Counted from the first letter of the stretch, positions 1-8,973 are shown. The stretch: 64,000 nucleotides of DNA from Aquabacterium sp. (GCF_016234775.1 NZ_JACRAH010000051.1:1-64000); one strand, 5' to 3'. Notes: generated by a model from the letters alone, not told the origin. Program-made: numbers and translations.

Positions 1-1860
1 GGAGACGGGCTTGTCCTCGTCGGTCGTGAGCACATAGTGACCAGTGACCGGGTCGAAGTTTTCGCTGTCCGGGTCATGGATCTTGGGGGGATCGTTGACG
101 GGGTTGATGCCAATGTCGATTGTCGCGGTCGTGGTGCCGCCCTTGCCGTCAGAGACGGTGACGGTGAACGAATCTGCGCCGTTGTAGTCCTTGGAAGGCG
201 TGTAGGTCCAGGTGCCATCGGCGTTGACAGTCACGGTACCGTGCACCGGGTCGGAACCCTTGGCATAGTTCAGCGCATCGCCATCGGCGTCCGTCGCCTT
301 GACCTGACCGGAGACGGGCTTGTCCTCATCGGTGGTCAGCTTGTAGTGGCCGGTGGCGGGATCCAGATTGGGGTTCGAAGGATCGTCGATCTTGGGGCCA
401 TCGTTGACGGGGTTGATGCCGATGTCGATGGTGGCCGTGGTTGTGCCGCCCTTGCCGTCAGAGACGGTCACGGTGAACGAGTCCGCGCCGTTGTAGTCCT
501 TGGCCGGGGTGTAGGTCCAGGTGCCGTCGGGATTGACGGTCACCGAACCATGCACGGGGTCTGAGCCCTTGGCATAGGTCAGCGCGTCGCCATCCGGGTC
601 GATCGCCTTGACCTGGCTGGAGACGGGCTTGTCCTCGTCGGTCGTGAGCACATAGTGACCAGTGACCGGGTCGAAGTTTTCGCTGTCCGGGTCATGGATC
701 TTGGGGGGATCGTTGACGGGGTTGATGCCAATGTCGACCGTCGCGGTCGTGGTGCCGCCCTTGCCGTCAGAGACGGTGACGGTGAACGAATCTGCGCCGT
801 TGTAATCCTTGGCTGGCGTGTAGGTCCAGGTGCCGTTGGTGTTGACGGTGACCGTGCCGTGCGCAGGGGCGGAGCCCTTGGCGTAGGTCAGCGCGTCGCC
901 ATCCGGATCAGTGGCTTTGACCTGACCGGAGATGGGTTTTTCCTCGTCGGTCGTGAGCTTGTAGTGGCCGGTAGCGGGATCCAGGTTGGGGTTCGATGGA
1001 TCGTCGATCTTGGGGGCATCGTTGACGGGGTTGATGCCGATGTCAATGGTGGCCGTGGTCATGCCACCCTTGCCGTCAGAGACGGTCACGGTGAACGAAT
1101 CCGAACCGTTGTAATCCTTGTTGGGCGTGTACGTCCAGGTGCCATCGGCGTTGACCGTCACGGTACCGTGCACAGGGCCGGAGCCCTTGGCAAAAGTCAG
1201 GGCGTCGCCATCCGGATCAGTGGCCTTGACCTGACCGGAGACAGGCTTGTCCTCGTCGGTCGTGAGTTTGTAGTGACCGGTGTTTGGATCCAGATTGGGG
1301 TTGGTCGGATCATCAATCTTCGGCGGATCATTGGCAGGAATGACGCCGATGTCGATGGTGGACGTGGTCATGCCGCCATGACCATCCGAAACCGTCACGG
1401 TGAAGGTGTCAGGCCCTGTGTAGTCCTTGTTGGGCGTATAGGTCCAGTTGCCGTCGGCGTTGACTGTGACCGTGCCGTGCAGCGGGTCGGTGCCCTTGCT
1501 GAAGCTCAGGGTATCGCCATCCGCATCGCTGGCTTTGACCTTGCCCGATACCGCGGTGTCTTCGTTCGTGGTGAGCTTGTAATGACCCGTCGCCGGGTCC
1601 ACATTGGGGTCGTCGATTTTGGGGGGATCGTTGATGGGCGTGATGCCGATGTCGACATAGGCCGTGGTGGTGCCGCCCTTGCCGTCGGACACGGTCACGG
1701 TGAACGAGTCCGCACCGTGATAGTCCTTGTTGGGGGTGTAGACCCAGGTGCCGTCGGGTTTGACCGTGACGGTACCATGCTGGGGATCAGTGCCCTTGCT
1801 GAAGGTCAGTGCGTCGCCATCCGGGTCCGAGGCCTTGACCTGGCCGGACACCGGCTTGTC
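1..1860 (-). repeat. Tandem 309-bp repeats encoding Ig-like domains, in an alternating ABAB order
   Basis: The codon pair at the same place in each domain recurs at 1, 310, 619, 928, 1237 and 1546, a strict 309-bp (103-codon) period. One last step of 300 bp leads to 1846. Domains at 1 and 619 share one linker sequence and those at 310 and 928 share another, giving a 618-bp two-domain unit. Bases 1 to about 118 are identical to 619 to about 736. The array is coding and in frame throughout. Confidence 0.95.
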
Positions 1861-2427
1861 CTCAGGTGTTTCGAACTGATAGCGTCCGCTGGCGGGCTTG
1901 TAGTTGTTGCCCGGGTCATCCACATAAGGCGCGCGATTGCCTTGAGGCGTGTCTGCCTCGGCAATCGGGATGCCCGCCTCACGGTCAGGTGTGCTGTAGG
2001 CAAACTCCTGCGGCGTCACGGCTTCGATCACGCGGTCCACACGCAAGCCGGGTGACATCGATCCGCCGCCGCCACCCGTCACGCCTGCTGCCGCAGCTGC
2101 ATCTTCATCGCCACGTTCCACCGCGTTGATGGCGTCGTCCAGCGTCTTGTGGTCAACGGTGTGTCTGGTATGAGCAGGCTTCTTGTTGGCGCCAGCCTTG
2201 TCGTTGACATCGGCCAGAGCCAATTGCATGTCGCGCGGCATCCATGCGTTGCCGTCTACATCGGTGATCTGCAGCTCGGCATTCTGAGCCGCGAGGATGA
2301 CATCACCCGGCTGGATGGTGTCACCTTCCTGCAGTGGTCGAGCGGTCTTTTCGCCTGCCGAAATGACACTGGCGCGTCCCTGAAGGGTGGAGACGATACC
2401 GCCTGGAACTTGCGCGGATTTGGGCAT
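1..2427 (-). CDS. LapA-like giant adhesin, N-terminal part (3' end outside window)
   Basis: The reading frame stays open from an ATG at 2427 to the left edge (809 codons), so the gene is partial. The start is preceded by GAGAGG. Residues 1-75 resemble the retention module of type I secreted RTX adhesins, which keeps the protein plugged in its outer membrane secretin. Residues 110-115 are a run of five Ala and a Gly followed by Val, matching the di-alanine site cut by LapG proteases and lying near the position where LapA is cut (about residue 108). From about residue 190 the protein consists of tandem Ig/cadherin-like domains ending in NDPPKIDD-type linkers and containing SDGKGGTTT-type motifs, the pattern of biofilm adhesins. 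The type I exporter genes lie directly upstream. The C-terminal RTX and secretion signal, expected for the family, cannot be seen. Confidence 0.88.
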   Translation of the reverse strand, partial: MPKSAQVPGGIVSTLQGRASVISAGEKTARPLQEGDTIQPGDVILAAQNAELQITDVDGNAWMPRDMQLALADVNDKAGANKKPAHTRHTVDHKTLDDAINAVERGDEDAAAAAGVTGGGGGSMSPGLRVDRVIEAVTPQEFAYSTPDREAGIPIAEADTPQGNRAPYVDDPGNNYKPASGRYQFETPEDKPVSGQVKASDPDGDALTFSKGTDPQHGTVTVKPDGTWVYTPNKDYHGADSFTVTVSDGKGGTTTAYVDIGITPINDPPKIDDPNVDPATGHYKLTTNEDTAVSGKVKASDADGDTLSFSKGTDPLHGTVTVNADGNWTYTPNKDYTGPDTFTVTVSDGHGGMTTSTIDIGVIPANDPPKIDDPTNPNLDPNTGHYKLTTDEDKPVSGQVKATDPDGDALTFAKGSGPVHGTVTVNADGTWTYTPNKDYNGSDSFTVTVSDGKGGMTTATIDIGINPVNDAPKIDDPSNPNLDPATGHYKLTTDEEKPISGQVKATDPDGDALTYAKGSAPAHGTVTVNTNGTWTYTPAKDYNGADSFTVTVSDGKGGTTTATVDIGINPVNDPPKIHDPDSENFDPVTGHYVLTTDEDKPVSSQVKAIDPDGDALTYAKGSDPVHGSVTVNPDGTWTYTPAKDYNGADSFTVTVSDGKGGTTTATIDIGINPVNDGPKIDDPSNPNLDPATGHYKLTTDEDKPVSGQVKATDADGDALNYAKGSDPVHGTVTVNADGTWTYTPSKDYNGADSFTVTVSDGKGGTTTATIDIGINPVNDPPKIHDPDSENFDPVTGHYVLTTDEDKPVS

Positions 2428-2750
2428 GGCAAAACCTCTCGAAACGTAACTAAAGCCGTTGCAGCGAGGATAGCCAGAGGGCTGTCCTCAAGGTGAATTG
2501 GTCGGACCGCAGTCCGTGAACAATTCCGGCCTTGCGCCGAATAAATCAACGCTTTAGCGCAGCCCTCATCAGGGTTGTGCGCTGTTTCGATGGCTTTGCC
2601 ACCAAGTGAAACGGGCCAGACATGTCCAACAATCTCTTGTCGGCTTGTCTGGCCCGCTGTGAAGGGCTTTCGTCACATGTGGACGGGGTTGTTGGCGACT
2701 TAAGGTGCAGGCGACTGCATGTTCGGACAGCGCTTTCTTCAGCGTCTCTT
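2428..2750 (-). promoter_or_regulatory. 323-bp intergenic leader between the secretion adaptor and the adhesin
   Basis: No credible gene lies in this stretch. It holds the adhesin ribosome binding site (complement of 2435-2440) and one long hairpin at 2612-2656. Its length suggests that the adhesin has its own promoter or leader rather than being simply co-transcribed, but no convincing -35/-10 pair was identified. Confidence 0.5.
2612..2656 (-). terminator. 11-bp stem-loop downstream of the secretion adaptor gene
   Basis: CGGGCCAGACA at 2612-2622 pairs perfectly with TGTCTGGCCCG at 2646-2656, leaving a 23-nt loop. It starts about 95 bases past the adaptor stop codon. On the minus strand only a weak T-rich stretch follows, so it could be a terminator, an attenuator between adaptor and adhesin, or an RNA-stability element. 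Confidence 0.5.
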
Positions 2751-4190
2751 TCAGCGTTCCCGCAGCGCATACGAATGCGCCTTGAGCACGGGCTTGAGCA
2801 GGTAAGACAGCACGGTCTTCTTGCCCGTCAGCACGTCCACTTCTGCCGTCATACCCGGGATGATGGGCATCTTGTCGCTGAAGTTGGTTTGCTTGGTGCG
2901 CACACGCACCACATAGAAAGTGTTGCCCTTTTCATCGGTGACGGTGTCCGGGCTGATGTTCTCGACCACGGCATCCAGGCCGCCATAGATCGAGAAGTCA
3001 TAGGCCGTGAACTTGACGGTGGCAGGCTGGCCGGGGTGGATGAAGGCGATGTCACGCGGCTGGACCTTGGCTTCCAGTACCAGCGCGTCATCCAGCGGCA
3101 CGACTTCAACGATGTCCTTGCCGGGCGTGATCACGCCGCCCACGGTGTTGGCCAGCAGGCGCTGCACACGGCCTCGCACAGGTGACTTCACTTGAGACTT
3201 GTCGACCTTGTCAGCCAGGGCCACGGCACCTTCATTGATCGCGTTGAGGCGGCCCAGCACTTCAGAGAGTTCCTTGCGGATTTCATTGCGGAAGGACAGG
3301 TCGGTCTCCTGGATCTTGCGGGTGGCTTCCGAGATCGCGGCCTTGGCACGCGAGGCCTGCGCGCTGGCTTGTTCCTTGTCACCGCGAGCGCGGGTCAGGT
3401 CACGCTCCAGTCGCAGCACGTCCACCTCTGACACGGCACCGGTCGCCAGCAGGGGCTTGGTCTTGCTCAGCTCTTGCTGCGACAGTTCCAGCGAACGCTT
3501 GGCCGAATCGCGTTTGGCCTGGGCTTCGCTGAGTTCCTGCTCGCGCTGCGTGAGCTGTTCTTCACTGATGGAGATCAGCGCCTTGAGCTCGGAACGTTTG
3601 GCGTCGTAGAGCTGGCGTTCCTCGTCGATCACACGTTGTTCTTCGGCGTTGCCTTCTTTGGGCACAGGCGGGTTGAAGGCATGGCCTTCCGCCAGGGCCT
3701 TCAAGCGCGCCAGCTTTGCCCGCAAGGCAAAGGCTTGCGCGGCGCTTTCACGCACGCCCGAGGTGGCGCGGGTTTCATCGATCTTGAGCAGCAACTGGCC
3801 AGCTTCCACGACCTGGCCTTCCTTGACCAGGATCTCGGAGACCACCCCACCATCCAGTGACTGGATCACCTGCAACTGCCTGGAGGGGATCACCTTGGCC
3901 TCGCCCTTGGTGACCTCGTCGATCTTGGCCAGCCCAGCCCAGACCAGCAGCACAGCCACCAGCAGCAAGGCGGTGCGCACCAGCGTCTGGGCGCGGTAGG
4001 TTTGTTCGGTGCTCATCACCGCATGGGCATCGAGCTCGAAGGAGCGCATGCCCGCATCGGCGGCCGTCTCGGGCGTGACGCGTGGCCCAGCCAGCTTGTC
4101 CAGCACGCGATCGGTCAAGGGCGCGAGCTTGCGGCGCACGGCCTCCAGCGCATTGACCAGTTTTTGTCCGGCGTTCAGCAAGGTACTCAT
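2751..4190 (-). CDS. lapC: Type I secretion membrane fusion protein (HlyD/LapC family)
   Basis: This 479-residue protein is the periplasmic adaptor linking the inner membrane exporter to a TolC-like channel. One membrane segment lies at about residues 75-92, rich in Leu, Val and Ala. After it come a lipoyl-like strand (Gly-Gly-Val-Val-Ser-Glu-Ile), a long Glu/Gln/Ala-rich coiled coil at about 150-310, a second lipoyl half with KSPVRGRVQ, and a beta-barrel domain. The start at 4190 is chosen because AAGGAG lies just upstream; the longer frame would overlap the exporter gene. The exporter stop codon is 19 bases before this start, so the two are an operon. The adhesin lies downstream. HlyD and LapC proteins are usually 440-480 residues, so the length fits. 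Confidence 0.93.
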   Translation of the reverse strand: MSTLLNAGQKLVNALEAVRRKLAPLTDRVLDKLAGPRVTPETAADAGMRSFELDAHAVMSTEQTYRAQTLVRTALLLVAVLLVWAGLAKIDEVTKGEAKVIPSRQLQVIQSLDGGVVSEILVKEGQVVEAGQLLLKIDETRATSGVRESAAQAFALRAKLARLKALAEGHAFNPPVPKEGNAEEQRVIDEERQLYDAKRSELKALISISEEQLTQREQELSEAQAKRDSAKRSLELSQQELSKTKPLLATGAVSEVDVLRLERDLTRARGDKEQASAQASRAKAAISEATRKIQETDLSFRNEIRKELSEVLGRLNAINEGAVALADKVDKSQVKSPVRGRVQRLLANTVGGVITPGKDIVEVVPLDDALVLEAKVQPRDIAFIHPGQPATVKFTAYDFSIYGGLDAVVENISPDTVTDEKGNTFYVVRVRTKQTNFSDKMPIIPGMTAEVDVLTGKKTVLSYLLKPVLKAHSYALRER

Positions 4191-4209
4191 GTTGATCTCC
4201 TTGCCTTGA

Positions 4210-6453
4210 TCAGGAAGCGCGGGCAATGCGGCCGCTTTGCAGCGCCTGCATGATCCGTTCGCGCGGGCCATCGGCCACGATCTTGCCTTGGTCGACCACG
4301 ATCACGCGGTCCACGAAAGACAGCATCGAGGTGCGGTGCGTCACCAGCACCACTGTCTTGCCTTCCGAGAAGGCCTGCATGCGTTGCGTCACCAGGGCTT
4401 CGGTCGAGAAGTCCATCGCGCTGGTGGGCTCGTCCAGCAACAGGATGGGGGCGTTGTGCAGCACGGCGCGGGCAATGCCCACGCTCTGGCGCTGGCCGCC
4501 AGAAAGCAACTCGCCGCGTTCGCCGACCTGCATGTCATAGCCTTGCGGATGGCGCTGCACGAACTCGGTGATGCCCGCTGTTTCGCTGGCGGCCACGATG
4601 GCGTCATCCTGCGCATGCGGCATGCCGAAGGTGATGTTGTCGCGCAGCGAGCCATAAAACAGCGTCACGTCCTGCGACACATGAGCCAGGTTGCGGCGCA
4701 CATCAGCCGGATCCAGCTGGCGCATGTCGATGCCATCGAGCAGCACGGCGCCCTGAGCAGGCTGATACAGCCCCAGGATCAGCTTTTGCAGGGTGGTCTT
4801 GCCCGAGCCCACCTTGCCGATCAGGGCGACTTTTTCGCCCGGGTTGATCTTGAAGCTGATGTTGTCGAGTGCCGAGTCCTGACGACCCGGGTAGGCGAAG
4901 GACACGTGGCGGAATTCGATCTCGCCCTTGAGTTCCTTGCGCTGAACGAAGTTGGTGCCGTCCGGGCGTTCCACCGGCTGCTCCATGATCTTGTTGAGCG
5001 ACTCCATGGCCGTGCGGGCGCCCTGGTACTGCATCAGCAGGCCCACGATCTGACCAGCGGGGGCCAGTGCGCGGCCCGCCAGCATGGTCGAGGCAATCAG
5101 GCCACCCATGGTGAGTTGCTTGTCGGTGATCAGGTAGACGCCGATCAGGATGATGCTGACCGACACCAGTTGCTGCAGCGTGGCCGTGGTGTACATGGCC
5201 GTGGACGACAGCCCGCGCATACGCACGTTCAAGGTGGACAGGAACTGGTTGGCGCGCTCCCAGCGTGCCTGGATCAGGCCTTCGGCACCTTGTGACTTGA
5301 TGGTCTCGATACCGGTCAGGCTTTCTACCAGCGTCGCATTGCGCTGCGCAGACGCCTGATAGGTGCTTTGCGACAGCTCGTGCAGGCGGTGTTGCAGCAC
5401 ATAGCCCGACACCACGATCGCCGTGAACACCGTGAGCACTGGCAGGATCAGCCAGGGCGAGATCCAGGCCATCACGATCACGAACAGCAGCGCAAACGGC
5501 AGGTCGATCAGCGCCGTGACGGTGCTGGAGGCAATGAAGTCACGCACCTGCTCGAAGCCGCGCAGGTTCGATGCGAACGAGCCGACCGATTGCGGGCGGT
5601 TCTCCAGGCGCATGCCCAGCACGCGCTCCATCAGCGAGGCCGAGATCTGCACGTCGATGCGCGCGCTGGCTTCGTCCACGAAATGGCTGCGTAGCAAGCG
5701 CATGAACAGGTCGCCGCAGAACACCAGGCACACGCCGATGGCCAGCACCCACATGGTCTCGGTGGCGTGATTGGGCACGACGCGGTCGTACACGTTCATC
5801 GAAAAAATCGGGAAGGCCAGCGCAAACAGGTTGACCAGCAGCGCGGCCCACATCACGTCTCGGTAGACAAAACGCTGGGCCAGCACCGGGCCCCAGAACC
5901 AGTGTCCGGACTTGGTGGCGCGGATCTCCGGCGTGCGGGAATCGAACTTGAAGTGCGGGCGAGCGAACAGCACCACGCCGGTGAAGCGAGCTTGCAGTTC
6001 TTCAGAGCTCAGGGTGATCGCACCCTGGCCTGTATCAGGCAGCAGGATGCGCCATTGCTCCTTGTCTCGCCCCAGCAGCACGCAGGCCTGATCGTTGTGG
6101 AGGATCAGGATGGCGGGCAGGGTGAGGTTGTCAATGCGGCTCAAGTCGAGCCGCTGCAGCTTGGTGGCCAGGGCAGCCTTGGCGGCGGCACGTTCGGCCA
6201 GCGTCAGGGGCAGGGCGCCTTTGTCCAGCGGCAGACCGGCCGTCAGCGAGGCGCGAGAGGCGGGGATGCCATGTTGCCGGCAGACCTCGACCAGACAGTC
6301 CAGCAGGGGATCCGGCGCGATCAGGTCCTCGCGCAGGCGCGGCCCCGTTCCTGCCTGGGCGGGCGCTTCAGGCGGCGCGGATGAGGTCGGATCAGAGGTA
6401 TCCAGCGTGGCGGTCATGTGTGTGGTCGTGAGGTCTTGCGCCGCACGAGACAC
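4210..6453 (-). CDS. lapB: Type I secretion ABC transporter with C39-like domain (LapB family)
   Basis: This is the inner membrane permease and ATPase that would export the adjacent adhesin. The N-terminal domain (about residues 45-170) has the size of a C39 peptidase but lacks the catalytic Cys in its usual context, so it is a non-cleaving C39-like docking domain, as in LapB and HlyB. Six membrane segments follow (about 190-460). The ATPase then shows Walker A GKVGSGKTT, signature LSGGQRQ and Walker B ILLLDEPTSAMD. The longest frame begins at a GTG (6453); an ATG at 6417 is an equally good alternative, and neither has a strong ribosome binding site. A NUDIX gene ends 20 bases upstream. Regulation cannot be read from the sequence. 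Confidence 0.93.
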   Translation of the reverse strand: MSRAAQDLTTTHMTATLDTSDPTSSAPPEAPAQAGTGPRLREDLIAPDPLLDCLVEVCRQHGIPASRASLTAGLPLDKGALPLTLAERAAAKAALATKLQRLDLSRIDNLTLPAILILHNDQACVLLGRDKEQWRILLPDTGQGAITLSSEELQARFTGVVLFARPHFKFDSRTPEIRATKSGHWFWGPVLAQRFVYRDVMWAALLVNLFALAFPIFSMNVYDRVVPNHATETMWVLAIGVCLVFCGDLFMRLLRSHFVDEASARIDVQISASLMERVLGMRLENRPQSVGSFASNLRGFEQVRDFIASSTVTALIDLPFALLFVIVMAWISPWLILPVLTVFTAIVVSGYVLQHRLHELSQSTYQASAQRNATLVESLTGIETIKSQGAEGLIQARWERANQFLSTLNVRMRGLSSTAMYTTATLQQLVSVSIILIGVYLITDKQLTMGGLIASTMLAGRALAPAGQIVGLLMQYQGARTAMESLNKIMEQPVERPDGTNFVQRKELKGEIEFRHVSFAYPGRQDSALDNISFKINPGEKVALIGKVGSGKTTLQKLILGLYQPAQGAVLLDGIDMRQLDPADVRRNLAHVSQDVTLFYGSLRDNITFGMPHAQDDAIVAASETAGITEFVQRHPQGYDMQVGERGELLSGGQRQSVGIARAVLHNAPILLLDEPTSAMDFSTEALVTQRMQAFSEGKTVVLVTHRTSMLSFVDRVIVVDQGKIVADGPRERIMQALQSGRIARAS

Positions 6454-6473
6454 CAGGGGTCAGCGCGGCGGTA

Positions 6474-7019
6474 TCAGCGGATATCGGCACAATGCACGTC
6501 AAATTGACCCTTGACGCGGTCGGCGAAGAAGCGCTCCAGGGTCATGCGTACCGTGCGGAAGGCCAGATCGTCCCAAGGGATCTCGTGCTGGTGGAAGAGC
6601 TTGGCTTCCATGGTTTCCGGGCCCGGCGCGAACTCGGTGTCCAGCAGGCGGGCGCGGTAGAACAGGTGAACCTGGCCGGCCGTGACCACATTGAGGATGC
6701 AGTAGAGGCCTTGCATTTCGATGTGGGCGCCGGCTTCCTCGTCGGTTTCGCGGGCGGCGCCTTCTTCGGTGGTTTCACCCAGCTCCATGAAGCCGGCGGG
6801 CAGGGTCCAGAAACCCTTGCGTGGCTCGATGTTGCGCTTGCACAGCAGCACTTGCTCGCCCCAGACAGGCAGCGTCCCCACCACGTTCAACGGGTTGACG
6901 TAGTGGATGTGGCTGCAGGAAGGGCACACGGCGCGCTCCCGGTTGTCATCCTCGGGAACCTTGTACTCAACCGGCGTGCCACAGACCTGGCAGTGCTCGA
7001 TTCGGCGTGAAAACAGCAT
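6474..7019 (-). CDS. NUDIX hydrolase with N-terminal zinc ribbon
   Basis: The 181-residue protein begins with a four-Cys zinc ribbon (CQVCG and CPSCS), the arrangement found in NADH pyrophosphatase-like NUDIX enzymes. The NUDIX box follows, starting GFMELGETTEEG and ending REXXEEXG, with all expected catalytic Glu residues. Such enzymes hydrolyse nucleoside diphosphate derivatives such as ADP-ribose, FAD or NAD(P)H; the actual substrate cannot be told from sequence. The stop is 20 bases ahead of the exporter gene on the same strand, so co-transcription is possible, but a functional link to adhesin export is not implied. The ribosome binding site is weak. Confidence 0.9.
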   Translation of the reverse strand: MLFSRRIEHCQVCGTPVEYKVPEDDNRERAVCPSCSHIHYVNPLNVVGTLPVWGEQVLLCKRNIEPRKGFWTLPAGFMELGETTEEGAARETDEEAGAHIEMQGLYCILNVVTAGQVHLFYRARLLDTEFAPGPETMEAKLFHQHEIPWDDLAFRTVRMTLERFFADRVKGQFDVHCADIR

Positions 7020-7072
7020 CCGAGCAGTTTAGGGCAACTAGTGGGCTATTCCTCGGGCTGTGGTCGGCAATT

Positions 7073-7092
7073 CACAGGGTTCAAGCCCTGTG
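7073..7092. other. 7-bp stem-loop between chorismate lyase and NUDIX genes
   Basis: CACAGGG and CCCTGTG form a perfect 7-bp stem around a six-base loop. It lies after the chorismate lyase stop and before the NUDIX start (both minus strand). There is no T-tract, so termination would be weak at best. It resembles a tRNA T-arm but has no surrounding tRNA. Confidence 0.4.
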
Positions 7093-7136
7093 GCCGGGGT
7101 GCCTTGCCGCCGCTTTGTCGCCGCATCAACCTGGCG

Positions 7137-7730
7137 TTACCGCCGCCTGGGTCCTGCTGGCAATTGTGTGATCCAGGGGGCGAAGCTCTCCAGGACCTGC
7201 AGCGGGTGCCCTCTGTGCCAGAACACCGAGCGGCGCGTCCACAGGGGTGCAAGGGAGTCAGCTGGCGGTGTCAGGTGGGCCCATTGGCGGGCCAGATGAC
7301 GGCGCTCGGGCGATTGGGTGGCCAAAGCCTGGGTGATCAGCGGGTCGCGCCGCACCTGGCTGTGCTCGAACAGCAGTTCAGCCAGCGGGCGGGTGCCCAA
7401 GCCCTTGATGGCGCGCCAGGGGCCCTTCACGGCGTTCAAGGGCGTGCTGCTGCGGGCCCACACGGCCGGCCTGCCACCGATGCGCAACACGACCTCGCGC
7501 ACGTGGCCTTGCGTGCAGCGCAGCGCCTTCTGTTCCTGCGGCCACAAAGTCTGCCGCCCCTGGCTGATCACCTGCACGCTGACCTGGCCATGCAGGCGCA
7601 GCCGAGCCGTGAGCGAGCCGGGTGCTGACAGCCACTGCCGCAGGCGGGCAGGGACGGCCTGGCGACGTCCGCCAGCGCGGCGGGCGCGGGCGGCGTTCAG
7701 TCGGGGTACGGCAGGCAGACGAGGTAGCAT
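7137..7730 (-). CDS. ubiC: Chorismate pyruvate-lyase (UbiC)
   Basis: UbiC converts chorismate to 4-hydroxybenzoate and pyruvate, the first committed step of ubiquinone synthesis, in the cytoplasm. From 7730 the protein has 197 residues. It shows the family pattern: a short helix with WLSAPGSLTARL, a strand region with VSVQVISQG, then the REVVLRIGGRPAVWARS block and LNAVKGPWRAIKGLGTRPLAELLF, equivalent to the E. coli active-site segment. The frame stays open upstream and an ATG at 7772 would overlap the start codon of the divergent pgeF gene; neither start has a good ribosome binding site. The C-terminus is rich in Arg and Trp. Quinone supply fits a respiring organism with narGHI. Confidence 0.82.
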   Translation of the reverse strand: MLPRLPAVPRLNAARARRAGGRRQAVPARLRQWLSAPGSLTARLRLHGQVSVQVISQGRQTLWPQEQKALRCTQGHVREVVLRIGGRPAVWARSSTPLNAVKGPWRAIKGLGTRPLAELLFEHSQVRRDPLITQALATQSPERRHLARQWAHLTPPADSLAPLWTRRSVFWHRGHPLQVLESFAPWITQLPAGPRRR

Positions 7731-7770
7731 CGGGGCGGGATCATAGCGGGCCTCGGGCCGAACGCGCTTC

Positions 7771-8682
7771 ATGACATCAAACTCACTGCCATCCCGACGG
7801 CCTGCGGGCTGGATGGCCATCGATTTCGGCGCAGGGCTGGCGCAAAGGCTTGGCGCGATCATGAGTGCGCGCGCTGGCGGCATCAGTCAGGCGTCTTACG
7901 CGCAGTGCAATCTGGGTGACCACGTTCAGGATGATCCGCAGGCCGTGGCGCACAACCGTGAGGTGTTTGCGGCGCAGTTGCAGGCTCGGCCGGCCTGGCT
8001 CACGCAGGTGCATGGCAATCGGATGATCAGGCTGACGAACGGGGCCTCTGGGGGGGATCTTTTCAACCCGGTTGATGTGCAGGGTTCGGACGGGCAACCT
8101 GAGGCCGATGGCGCCTTGACGACGGAGCCTGGCCTGGCTTGCACCGTGATGGTGGCCGATTGCCTGCCCTTGTTGCTGGCGGCGCCCGAGGGGCGTGGCG
8201 TGGCGGCATTGCATGCCGGCTGGCGTGGTCTGGCCGGTGCGGGTGCGGGTGCCATGGCCGGGCGGGGCATCGTGCATACCGGTGTGGCTGCCTTGTGTGA
8301 GGCGGCTTCCTGTGATCCGGCTGAGTTGAGAGTCTGGCTGGGGCCATGCATCGGGCCGCAGCACTTCGAGGTGGGCGCGGATGTGTTGATCGGTTTTGGT
8401 GTGGATCCCCGAGAAGCGCTGCCGCACCCCAGGTTCACGCCGAGCGATCCAGCCCTGTACTCCAAGGGCGGCGAAGCGGCTGCGGATGACCAACGAGGCG
8501 CGCAGCCCAAATGGCTCGCAGACCTGCCTGGCCTGGCCCGCGACATCCTTCAAAGCTGCGGCGTCGAGCACATCAGCGGTGGCACATGGTGCACCGTCTC
8601 CGATGCCTCAAGGTTCTTTTCCTTCCGGCGCGACCGCGTCACCGGCAGGCAGGCTGCCGGCATCTGCCTTCGCGGCTGACTC
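7771..8682 (+). CDS. pgeF: Peptidoglycan editing factor / YfiH-type purine nucleoside phosphorylase
   Basis: The 303-codon frame is a Cu-oxidase_4 (YfiH/PgeF) family protein. Family members act as cytoplasmic zinc-dependent nucleoside phosphorylases or deaminases, and in E. coli they remove misincorporated amino acids from UDP-MurNAc. The active-site pattern is present: His in LTQVHGN, Cys in VADCLPLLL and His in ALHAGWRG, followed by the conserved GPCIGPQHFEVG. The N-terminal TTRAGG-type motif appears as SARAGGIS. The start at 7771 has little ribosome binding site support; an ATG at 7813 is the alternative. The 3' end overlaps the convergent small membrane protein by about 75 bases. Confidence 0.88.
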
Positions 8683-8913
8683 TGCCGACTCGGCCAGGCT
8701 GGCCACATAGCGCCTGCGCTCTCCTGCCTCGGCCTTGCGCCTGGCCTTGCGTCGATTTCGCGCGCCCAACAGGTACATCACCAGCGCGAGCGGGCCCACG
8801 CCGTAAAACACAAAGGTGATCAAGGCGCCCAGTACCGTGCCCTGGGGGCTGGTGGCCTCCGCCAACGACATCGTCACGGCCACATACAGCCAGGCAATAA
8901 CAACAATCCACAT
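8608..8913 (-). CDS. Small membrane protein of unknown function
   Basis: This 101-residue protein has two hydrophobic segments, about residues 2-17 and 28-48, followed by a basic RNRRKARRKAE stretch and an acidic, Ala-rich tail. The layout suggests a two-helix inner membrane protein with a cytoplasmic tail. I do not recognise a named family. It is divergent from phaC across a 285-base regulatory region that contains an FNR-like site, and its 3' end overlaps pgeF. The hydrophobic composition of the N-terminal half makes a chance frame unlikely. Confidence 0.65.
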   Translation of the reverse strand: MWIVVIAWLYVAVTMSLAEATSPQGTVLGALITFVFYGVGPLALVMYLLGARNRRKARRKAEAGERRRYVASLAESAESAAKADAGSLPAGDAVAPEGKEP

Positions 8914-8973
8914 CCAACGTCATCCGATTGGTGAAAGTCCCGCAGACATGGCGGTGCGATGCACTCAACATGA

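Noticed and set aside
1..1860. Regular 309-bp repeats as a CRISPR or satellite array
   Set aside because: The period is a multiple of three, the frame is kept and the copies encode known adhesin domains; there are no short repeats with unique spacers.
37..2055. Long plus-strand open frames (37-564 and 655-2055) opposite the adhesin
   Set aside because: They are repetitive shadows of the minus-strand Ig-like repeats. The minus frame shows recognisable domain motifs and a ribosome binding site; the plus frames do not.
7073..7092. tRNA-like T-arm sequence
   Set aside because: The stem is 7 bp with a 6-base loop, and no acceptor, D or anticodon arms can be built around it.
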